A stretch of DNA of 64,000 bases from Otatea glauca (Eukaryota; Streptophyta; Magnoliopsida; Poales; Poaceae). Shown one piece after another: positions 11,056 to 20,600 of this stretch (positions are counted from its first letter, which is position 1; every line of letters begins with the position of its first letter). The translations under genes and the position numbers were made by a program. Under the pieces are notes generated by a model. The model saw nothing but the letters and a program-made list of their open reading frames with translations, did no database searches and was not told where the DNA came from. The stretch lies in assembly GCA_036346275.1 (NCBI GenBank), contig JAYEVK010000407.1, forward strand, positions 1 to 64,000, read 5' to 3'.

Positions 11056-11334
11056 ATATGGACGTTTCTGGCAGGTCAAGTTGCCATATATGGATCAGCA
11101 TGATCTCGATATGCGGCATGGTCCAGTGAGTAGTCAATGGAGGGATCGACGATGATCAATATATTGCAGGGGTTGATCGATCCATCCTTCCTTAAATTTC
11201 GGATATGTAACAGCTCAACTGGCTTAAGTTGCGAGTACATATAAATTAGCATATGGAGTACTACGTACAGTGTTAGTACAATATACTCGACCTTGTGCTA
11301 CATATGTGACGAGGAGACAATCGCGTAGTGAGAC
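11056..11334. other. Unassigned sequence between two LTRs
   Basis: AT-rich flank between the solo LTR and the truncated 5' LTR. It carries no recognisable repeat or gene. It abuts the 5' LTR where the first ~20 bases of that LTR are missing, so a deletion breakpoint lies at about 11334. Confidence 0.4.
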
Positions 11335-12404
11335 GATAGAATCAGAATCGGCAGTTCAAGAGCAACAAGATACGACCAACATACAGATTGAAGATATTTG
11401 GAAACGGAACAGGTTGTTAAGAAAAACACCATCCAAATAGAGGCCGATACGGATTCTACTCCTAACGTGTTGTACTAGGACTCTATCGGCCAATTGGTAT
11501 AAAAGAGGTCTAGAGGTGATCAGAAAAGCTGCCCAGAGCCAACCAACCAATTCGCGTCTACTTTTTATCTACTTTTCCGTCGACTAGGAGTAGTTCTTGT
11601 AATTTAGTCTTTGTAATTCGATCTTGATCAATAAAGTTGCGCATCGCCGATTGTTGATCTCCTTCAAATTACGCCCCAGGTTTGATTTATTCTAATTTTG
11701 TTGCGCATCGCCTTCTTCAGAATCGATCTGCCTTTATCCTCTGATTAGCCTTAATCGGCTAATTAGATTTATCCCGTTACCTTGATATTGATCGGCTTCA
11801 AGCTGATTTAGTTTAAGCTGATTGATCGTTACGATCGGCTTTGAGAGAATTTTATCCTCTGATTAGCCTTAATCGGCTAATTAGATCTATTCTGATACTT
11901 TGATTTTGATCGGCTTCAAGCTCATTGAGTTTAAGCTGATTGATCGTTACGATCGGCTTTGAGAGAATTTTATCCTCGATTAGCCTTAATCGGCTAATTA
12001 GATCTATTACGATACTTTGATCTTGATCGGCTTCAAGTGATTGAGTCTAAGCCGATTGATCCCAGCGATCGACCGAGTGAACTTTATATCTTTTACCTTT
12101 ATCCTCTGATTAGCCTTAATCGGCTAGTTAGATTTACTTTTTTTTTATCTTGATTTAATCGGCTTTGAGCTGATTGAATTTAAGCCGATTGATCTTCACG
12201 ATCGGCTAGTTAGATTTATCCTGTTACTTTAATCTTGATCGGCTTCAAGTTGATTGAGTTTAAGCCGATTGATCTTCACGATCGGCTTTAAGTGAATTTT
12301 ATATTTTTACCTTGTCGATTCTGAGTCAAATCGGTACGCTCTGAGCCGGTGTTAAATGCGGTGTCTTTGTTGTCGAAACCCTACATCACGTTTTAGCGCC
12401 AACA
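11335..12404 (+). repeat. 5' LTR (start truncated)
   Basis: It matches 15160-16254 almost base for base from GATAGAATCAGAATCG onward, including CAACAAGATACGACCA, GAAGATATTTGGAAAC and the end CCCTACATCA...GCCAACA. It lacks the opening TGTTTGCACCAAAATTTGGC. A TATA-like TATAAAAGAGG is at about 11500. Its second half is a tandem array. Confidence 0.9.
11743..12300. repeat. 118-130-bp tandem repeat inside the LTR
   Basis: GATTAGCCTTAATCGGCTAA recurs at 11743, 11861, 11978 and 12108, followed each time by an AGATCTATTC-like block, TTGATCGGCTTCAAG and GATTGATCGTTACGATCGG. A partial unit starts near 12198. The 3' LTR carries the same array at 15589, 15707, 15825 and 15958. The unit is itself rich in short inverted motifs (AATCGGCTAATTAG, CGATCG). 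Confidence 0.88.
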
Positions 12405-12496
12405 CACTCTTAGCACGCCAGATGGGACAACAATGTAAATCGTCGGCAAGTCGATACCGCCGTCGCGTTAACCCTAAAGCCATAATTGTCCCTACA

Positions 12497-14885
12497 ATGG
12501 ATGATTTAACCCCAGAGCAGCGCAAAGAGATTGAAGATCGGAAAACTGCTCTCGAGGAGATGATGCTGAACTGTTTCCAGAAAACCCGACGCGGCATCAC
12601 TCGGAAAAGTGCATTGCCGACGGTTAAAACCCTCAGCGACGAAGGCACCACTGATGGACCGGTAAGTTGATATCTGCCTGCTCAAACCGAGTTATCAGAT
12701 ATGATAAATCAATCTGTTCGTCACGCTCTAATTAACCAGTCATCGGCCCTCGTTACAACCCTTAAGCCGATGATAGCCAATAGCGTGAAATCGATTGCTC
12801 AGGAGTTGGTATCGTCTGGAAGCCTGCTTGACCCAATGCAAAGCCTACCTAGTTATCCTTTTTTTTGATACCACAAAATATGCAGAGTGTCACAGCTGAT
12901 CCTAAACCATCGGCTATTGCTCCACCACCAACTATGATGCGGTGCAACCTCTTTGTCATACTACTGCGAGACCGGACGGCGAATAACGATATCGAGCATA
13001 CAACGATCGACAAAGTTAGAAGCATCGGCTAGTTTACAGTCGTCTTCTCCATTTTATGCTTTCCCACAATCGGTTCTGCAGCCGATTGAGTCTGATAGGC
13101 ACCCTCAGTATCGTGAGTCTACTTCTTTCAATCCGGCCCTTCATAGGGTGGTAAGCTATTCAGAACCTTTCGTGCCATTACCAGATCAGCCTATTGGAAG
13201 AAATAATGGGATTGGGCAGAACGCTCCATATCCATCGGCTCGGTCTAGTCGGCAACCCGAGTTTGCACTCGGGCGGATCTGCGATTCGACCGAAGCTACC
13301 AAAGGCCCGTCGCCCATATACCTGATGGTGTAAATTGGGCTGACCAAATTTCTGCTGTGTTGAGAGATCAGTTTGACATACAACCAAAGGGAAAAACCAT
13401 CGGCTACAAAAAGCCGTATCCTGGTTATATAGATCGCATGCCGTACCCAAATAACTTTAAAGTCCCTGATTTTGCAAAGTTTTCTGGGGATGATTCGGTG
13501 ACAACACTTGAGCATGTCGGACGCTTTATTGCTCAGTGTGGTGAGGCAGCCTAGTCCGATGGGTTAAAGATCAGATTGTTTTCGTTGTCATTATCTGGAA
13601 TGGCCTTTACTTGGTTTACCAGCTTACCCCCAAATTCGGTCCACTTATGGAACGATTTGGAAAGCCGATTTCACGAATACTTCTTTTCGGGAAGTTTGGA
13701 GCTCAGGATTTCAGATCTAAGTTCTGTCCAACAGAAGTCCGGGGGATCGGTAAATGATTATGTTAAGAGATTTAGGGAGGTCAGAAATCGGTACTTTAAT
13801 GTCACATTGCCTGACAATCAACTAGCCGATTTAGCTTTCGAGGTTAATTCCTCCTTTAAGAGAAAAATTAGGAAGCGAGGATTTCACCAATTTAAGTCAT
13901 TTCCTACAACGAGTATCAACTCAAGAAAGCCGTTTCTCCGATGATAACTGCTTCAAAGATGAATTCAAGAATTACAAAGACAAGATACAATCGGCTATAG
14001 AGGATGACCAATTAAAATTTTTAGAAGAGCCGATGATGCAGCTGGACGCTGATCCTTTTCCCATAAACATGGTGGGATATACGGGTAAAGAAAAAGAGCC
14101 GATGAATAATGAAGGATTGGCCCAACATGTTATTACGGCCCGACCGGAAACAAGCGACGATGAAAATCACGATCGGCTCGTTGCGGATAGAAGCCGATCG
14201 CGAGGGCAAAAACTCGGGGTATCAAGATCAAAGGGAACCACGGTGGCAAGTGGTATACATCACGAAATCTCCGCCCGAAGGCCACGGTTAAGCCCAAGCC
14301 GACATTTTCTCGATTCTTTGGAGAAATGCGAAAGGATGAATAGCCGACGCGATATCCTCGTCGGTCGGATAATTTATATCGGATGACAACATCGAGAGAG
14401 CTCACGAGAGATGCCCTTTTTGGCAGTTTTGTTGGGAGAGGGGAGTAGCATTGCCATCGCCGTACACTTGTCCGATGGAGCATTACCCCCGACATGATTG
14501 GCCGAAAAGATCGGTGAAGGATCGGCTAATTAGGCCAGTGGTTGATAGGTCTAGTCAATCTAATCGAAGGCCGGTCAAGGAAAGAATTTCTATGCCAAAC
14601 CAAGTCGACGATCGGGCAGAGAGCAGCCACACAAATGTAAAAGACTTGGCTGGCAAGATACGAGAGCCAATTGAGACTAAGTCGAGATGGTGTCCGCCTG
14701 GCCTCAGTCGGTCACAGCGTAGGCGATTACAGAGGCTCAAGACACAGGAAACCAGGGAAGCAAAGGGTGAGAAGCAGAGAGACCAAGCTTTTAATGAGCT
14801 TCGGCCGATAAAAACAGGTAAAAAGGAATGGTGGAAGAAAAAATCGGATCCGGCCGATAATTTTAGTTCGACAAAGCCGATCTAG
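12497..14885 (+). pseudogene. gag: Retrotransposon gag with stops and frameshifts
   Basis: The likely start is the ATG at 12497 (MDDLTPEQRKEIEDRK), 93 bp past the 5' LTR. The reading stops at 12668 and resumes in other frames. The capsid-type domain (PF03732-like) is clear at 13357-13860: PYPNNFKVPDFAKFSGDD, a stop at 13552-13554, then LSLSGMAFTWFTSLPPNS, LESRFHEYFFSG and VNDYVKRFREVRNRYF. A frameshift near 13830-13860 moves the rest into other frames (EEPMMQLDADPFPINMVGY near 14030). The C-terminal block at 14451-14885 carries RSRWCPPGL-like SRWCPPGLSRSQRRRLQRLK. No zinc knuckle or pol follows. It is the element's only gene and is not functional as it stands. Confidence 0.85.
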
Positions 14886-15159
14886 TCTAAAAATCATACC
14901 ACCCGTCAGCTTGAGAGATAGCCGATTTGGTAAGGGATCATCGTTGGATCGTGTAGTGTGCATCGGTTTGTTCAAAGTACTGGTTAGATCTTGATTGGCT
15001 AAAACTCAAATATGAATATACGAGTTGGCGATTCACGACACGAAAGCCAAATTAACTCGATCTGATTAAAATTTTGGTTATGATAAGAAAATATATGTTT
15101 AAGCCGATGATGAAATTTTTTGAAAGATAACATGTTATCTCTCAAAAATGAGGGGCATA
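14886..15159 (+). other. Gag-to-LTR spacer with polypurine tract
   Basis: AT-rich untranslated stretch. Its last bases, CAAAAATGAGGGGCATA (about 15143-15159), are purine-rich and end directly before the 3' LTR start TGTTTGCACC, where the plus-strand primer tract of an LTR element belongs. There is no room for a pol gene. Confidence 0.5.
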
Positions 15160-16254
15160 TGTTTGCACCAAAATTTGGCAGATAGAATCAGAATCGACAG
15201 TCCAAGAGCAACAAGATACGACCAGGATACAGATTGAAGATATTTGGAAACAGAACAGGTTGTTAAGGAAAGCACCATCCAAATAGAGGCCGATACGGAT
15301 TCTACTCCTAACGTGTTGTACCAGGACTCTATCGGCCAATTGGTATAAAAGAGATCTAGAGGTGATCAGAAAAGCTGCCCAGAGCCAACCAACCAATTCG
15401 CGTCTACTTTTTATCTACTTTTCCGTCGACTAGGAGTAGTTCTTGTAATTTAGTCTTTGTAATTCGATCTTGATCAATAAAGTTGCGCATCACCGATTGT
15501 TGATCTCCTTCAAATTACGCACCAAGTTTGATTTATTCTGATTTTGTTGCGCATCGCCTTCTTCAGAATCGATCTGCCTTTATCCTCTGATTAGCCTTAA
15601 TCGGCTAATTAGATTTATCCCGTTACCTTGATCTTGATCGGCTTCAAGCTGATTTAGTTTAAGCTGATTGATCGTTACGATCGACTTTGAGAGAATTTTA
15701 TCCTCTGATTAGCCTTAATCGGCTAATTAGATCTATTCTGATACTTTGATTTTGATCGGCTTCAAGCTCATTGAGTTTAAGCTGATTGATCGTTACGATC
15801 GGCTTTGAGAGAATTTTATCCTCTGATTAGCCTTAATCGGCTAATTAGATCTATTCTGATACTTTGATCTTGATTGGCTTCAAGCTGATTGAGTCTAAGC
15901 CGATTGATCCCAACGATCGGCTTCGAGTGAACTTTATATCTTTTACCTTTATCCTCTGATTAGCCTTAATGGGCTAGTTAGATTTACTTTTTTTTATCTT
16001 GATTTAATCGGCTTTGAGCTGATTGAATTTAAGCCGATTGATCTTCACGATCGGCTAGTTAGATTTATCCTGTTACTTTGATCTTGATCGGCTAAGGTGA
16101 TTGAGTTTAAGCCGATTGATCTTCACGATCGGCTTTAAGTGAATTTTATATTTTTACCTTGTCGATTCTGAGTCAAATCGGTTGCACGCTCTGAACCGGT
16201 GTTAAATGCGGTGTCTTGTTGTCGAAACCCTACATCAAGTTTTTGACGCCAACA
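15160..16254 (+). repeat. 3' LTR, 1,095 bp
   Basis: Starts TGTTTGCACCAAAATTTGGC and ends GACGCCAACA. It contains a TATA-like TATAAAAGAG near 15345 and four to five copies of the ~118-bp unit from 15589. The right edge touches (TA)n. Confidence 0.92.
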
Positions 16255-16278
16255 GATATATATATATATATATATATA
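16255..16278. repeat. (TA)n microsatellite
   Basis: About 11 TA units between the 3' LTR end and Micron-like copy 1. Confidence 0.95.
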
Positions 16279-16690
16279 TGAAGTCGAAATGGGGCACCAT
16301 GGTGCCCAGGCATCATGATTTCAAATGCGCAAATTCAAGCTCTATTCGAGTATATTTTTCAAAAATTTCAGTTTTAGGGTATATACCCATCTATAACAAT
16401 TCAAATGAAACACTTACATTTGAAAAAATATACTCGAATTCAAAGATTTTGAACGAGTTTGGATCACATGCTTTGCTAATTTATATATTAAATCAGCATA
16501 TACCTACAACCAAACTATCATCAAAAAGGGAAACTCTCATTTGAATTTCAGTTCAAACTTATTTGAACTAGTTAGTAAACCAGTTAAACTCAGTATCCTA
16601 AAATTTTTTAAAAAAATCGCATGAAAATACATAGAGAAAATATCCTTTTTAGATCATGGTGCCCAGGCACCATGGTGCCCTAGGTAATTA
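16279..16690. mobile_element. Micron-like unit, copy 1
   Basis: A 412-bp non-coding unit bounded on both sides by (TA)n. One terminus contains GAAATGGGGCACCATGGTGC and the other CACCATGGTGCCCTAGG, so both ends carry the perfect palindrome GGGCACCATGGTGCCC or a close variant. The interior is AT-rich (TTCAAATGCGCAAATTCAAG, ACTAGTTAGTAAACCAGTTA). Two further copies lie at 16711-17125 (reverse) and 46279-46690 (same orientation). Rice Micron elements are known to sit inside (TA)n microsatellites; I assign the behaviour, not the exact family. Confidence 0.8.
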
Positions 16691-16710
16691 TATATATATA
16701 TATATATATA
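16689..16710. repeat. (TA)n microsatellite
   Basis: About ten TA units forming the centre of the inverted pair of Micron-like units. Confidence 0.95.
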
Positions 16711-17121
16711 GTATAATTACTTGGGACACTAGGGTGCCTGAGCACCATGATATAAAAAGTATATTTTTCCTATGTATTTTCATGCGATTTTTTTTGAAAA
16801 TTTTAGGATTCTGAGTTTAACTAGTTTACTAACTAGTTCAAACAAGTTTGAACTAAAATTCAAACTATAGTATCCCTTTTTTATGATAGTTTGGTTGTAG
16901 GTATGTGCTGATTTTATATATAAATCAGCAAAGCATGTGATCCAAACCCGTTCAAAATCTTTGAATTCAAGTATGTTTTTTCAAAGGTATGTGTTTCATT
17001 TGAATTGTTATAGATAGGTATATACCCTAAAACTGAAATTTTTGAAAATTATACTTGAATATGGCTTGAATTTGGGCATTTGAAATCATGGTGCCCAGGC
17101 ACCATGGTGCCCCATTTTGGC

Positions 17122-17125
<4 letters not shown>
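16711..17125. mobile_element. Micron-like unit, copy 2, inverted
   Basis: It is the reverse complement of copy 1 with a few differences, so 16279-17125 is a near-palindrome of about 850 bp. It starts GTATAATTACTTGGGACACT and ends ATGGTGCCCCATTTTGGC, then (TA)n. The end next to the centre is slightly decayed (GGGACACTAGGGTGCC instead of the perfect palindrome). No coding capacity. Confidence 0.8.

Positions 17126-17170
<45 letters not shown>
17126..17170. repeat. (TA)n microsatellite
   Basis: About 22 TA units between Micron-like copy 2 and the next MITE-like unit. Confidence 0.95.
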
Positions 17171-17173
<3 letters not shown>

Positions 17174-17532
17174 TCTGTACTCTTGGGACTACGTACTATC
17201 ACCTTGCATATACCGCTTAAAAAAAAGTTTGTACCTCTTTATCCTTTTGAGCATACTATAATAATGATTATAAAATACTTCAAAGTGAGTTCAATGAAAA
17301 ATTTCATCAAAATCGACTTTTAATAGAGTAATTCGGTTATAAACTCATTTTACATATGAAAAAAGATTTAGAGTAAAAATAAAGTGCTCCGATGAAATTA
17401 TTTCAATCATGTCGCATTGGAGTATCCTAGAATTAGTATTTAAGTATACTGAAAGTAATAAAGAAGTATAGCACATTTGTTTAAGTACTATATTGTAAGT
17501 GGGAGTATGTACTCCCGGGAGTACAAAAAGAC

Positions 17533-17536
<4 letters not shown>
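17171..17536. mobile_element. MITE-like unit with GTACTC termini
   Basis: A 366-bp AT-rich non-coding unit between two (TA)n tracts. The left end reads TTCTGTACTCTTGGGACTAC and then GTACTATCAC. The right end contains the perfect palindrome GTACTCCCGGGAGTAC preceded by GTGGGAGTATGTACTC-type sequence. The two ends are inverted repeats of each other. It has no sequence similarity that I can see to the Micron-like units, yet the same layout. No coding capacity. Confidence 0.65.

Positions 17537-17607
<71 letters not shown>
17537..17607. repeat. (TA)n microsatellite, long
   Basis: About 33 TA units, the longest tract here, between the MITE-like unit and foldback element E1. Confidence 0.95.
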
Positions 17608-17609
<2 letters not shown>

Positions 17610-20600
17610 GCTATTCTACACTACGTGCAGAATAGTCTATTCTACTCCCTAGCCATTTAATCCAGTCCGACCGAGCCAATCTACACAACGAAACGGTCCA
17701 TGGCAACCAACCAGTAAATGACTAATAAATGCTACTTCTAGTTTGTATATGAATATTTCTTTCTTTGATTTAGCCGTAACTTTCAAATGAGATTGATTTT
17801 TGATTTCAAATTTTACACGGTTGTAGAATATCACCTGCCCTACGAATGGTGTTTTTTTTGAGAATTTTTCAAAACTTGTACATATATTTTTTACGAACTT
17901 TACATGATAAAAGTGGTTTACTGCCAAATGAAAACTAAATTATTGATGTGTAAGATTTTACTATTGAACAGACGCATAATATTTTACTAACGGTTCTCAT
18001 TTGATTTTATCATCTATTACAGTAATATTTACTTTTGTCCATATAGCATTTTACTACAGAGCAGACAAACGAAATAAGAGGCAGTAAAATACAGCTTTCT
18101 TGACAGTAAAAGGTAATATATGCTGTTGTTTGGCACTTTGTTTTTTTTTATCTCTCAAATCCCATTGAGTTTGGTTTTGAAATTTTATAGGGTTGTAGAA
18201 TATCACCTCCCCTACGTGTGGTAATTTCTTGAGAAATTTTCACAGTAAAATGTTATTTTTTGAAAGTAAAAGATATTATACGCTACTGTTTAGCATATTG
18301 TTATTTTCATATCGCTCAGATCCGAATGAGTTTGATCCTCAAATTTTTCAGGATTGTAGAAGATCAACTCCCCTACGTGTGGTAATATTTTGAGAATTTT
18401 CCAAATAATTTACTATGGGTCCGACAAACAGAACTAAATTTTTATTAATGAAAACCAATGGTACACATTTTCAAAAATTCTAAAAAGTTACTGTAGATAT
18501 GGGAGGTGAGATTTTACAACCCTGAAAAAATTGAAGATCAAAATCAATACCAGCCAAAAGATATGAAAAAGACAAATTCGGTTTACTAGTGATTTTTCGC
18601 TGTCTAGTGCTTTGTCAATTTCATATCTTTCAAATGCGATTGTGTTTGGTTCCCAAATTTTGTAAAGTTGTAGAATCTCATGTATCCTACGAATGGTAAT
18701 TTTTTGAGATTTTTTGAAAATTTATACATATGATTTTCATAGATTTTACACCATATAGCTACTGCGTACAGCATGTAGTAACACATTGAGTAAGAGGAAG
18801 TAAAATGCATCTTTCATGACAGTAAAAGGTAGTATATGCTGTTATTTGCCATTTTGCTATTTTTATATCTCTCAAATCTTATTGACTTTGGTTTTGAAAC
18901 TTTACAGGGTTGTAGAATATGACCTCCCCTACGTGTGGTAATTTTTTTGAGAATTTTTCATAGTAAAGTGTTATTTGTTTATAGTAAAAAATAGCATCTG
19001 CTGCTGTTTGGCACATTGTTATTTTCATATCTCCCAAATCCGATTGAGTTTGGTCTTCAAATTTTGCAAGATTGTAGAAGCTCAACTCCCCTACATGTGG
19101 TAACTTTTTTGAGAATTTTCCAAAAATTTTACTGCGGGTTCGACAAATAGAGCTAAATTTTTATTCATGAAAACCAACGGTACACATTTTCAAAAATTCT
19201 AAAACAATTACTATAGATATAGGAGGTGAGATTATTCAATACTGACAAATTTGAAGATCAAAATCAATACCAGCTGAAAGATATGAAAAAAGACATATTC
19301 GGTTGACTAGTGATTTTTCACCGTCTAGTGCTTTGTCAATTTTATATCTTTCAAATATGATTGAGTTTGGTCTTTAAATTTTGTAGAGATGTAGAATCTC
19401 ACGTATCCTACATATGGTAATTTTTTGAGATTTGTTTGAAAATTTATACATATGATTTTCATATACTTTACATCATATAGCTACTGTGTACAACATATAG
19501 TAACACATTGAGTAAGAGACAGTAAAATGCTGCTTTCTTGACAGTAAAAGGTAGTATATGCTGTTGTTTGGTATTTTGTTATTTTCATGTCTCTCAAATC
19601 ATATTAAGTTTGGTTTGAAATTTTATAGGGTTGTAGAATATGACCTCCCCTACGTGTGCTAATTTTTTGAGAATTTTTTACACTAAAGTGTTATTTTTTT
19701 ATAGTAAAAGATAGTATATGCTGCTGTTTGGCACTTTGTTTTTTTTATATCTCTCAGATCCAAATGAGTTTGGTTTTCAAATTTTTTAGGATTGTAGAAG
19801 CTGAACTCCCCTGCATGTGGTAATTTTTTGAGAATTTTCCAAATATTTTACTGTAGGTTCGACAAGCAGAACTAAATTTTTATTCATGAAAACCGATAGT
19901 AGACATTTTTAAAAATTATAAAAAAATTACTGTCGATATGGGAGGTGAGATTATATAACCTTGGAAAATTTGAAGATCAAAATCAATACCACCTGAAGGA
20001 AATGAAAAAGACAAATTCAATTGACTAGTGATTTTTAACTCTTTAGTGCTTTGTCAATTTCAAATCTTTCAGATACGATTGAGTTTGGTCTTCAAATTTT
20101 GTAGAGTTGTAGAAGCTTACGTACCTATGTGTGATATTTTTTTTTGATATTTTTTAAAAACTTATACATATGAGTTTTATAGATTTTACACAATATAGTT
20201 GCTGTGTACATCATGTAGTAACAGATTAAGTAAGAGGCAGTAAAATGTAGCTTTCTTGAGAGTAAAAGATAGTATATGCTACTGTTAGGTACTTTATTTT
20301 TTTATATCTCTCAAATCCTATTGAGTTTGGTTTTGAAATTTTATAAGGTTGTAGAATATCACCTCCCCTACGTGTGGTAATTTATTGAGAATTTTTCATG
20401 GTAAAGTGTTATTTTTTTATAGCAAAAGATAGTATACGCTGTTGTTTGTCACTTTGTTATTTTCATATCTCTGAAATTCGATTGAGTTTGGTCTTCAACT
20501 TTGGCAGGATTGTAGAAGCTCAACTCCACTACATGTGGTACTTTTTTGATAATTTTCCAAAAAAAATTCTGCGGGTCCGACAAACAGAACTAAATTTTTA

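Larger units (their letters stand above)
11335..16254 (+). mobile_element. Gag-only LTR retrotransposon, non-autonomous
   Basis: Two near-identical LTRs (11335-12404 and 15160-16254) flank about 2.75 kb that encodes only a broken gag. There is no protease, reverse transcriptase, RNase H or integrase, so the element must have depended on a relative for mobility. The gag C-terminus has the CPPGLSRSQRRR motif known from grass Gypsy gag proteins, so Gypsy is the likely superfamily. The 5' LTR lacks its first ~20 bases and the 3' LTR ends directly against a (TA)n tract at 16255, so no target duplication can be read. High similarity between the LTRs suggests moderate age. Confidence 0.85.
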
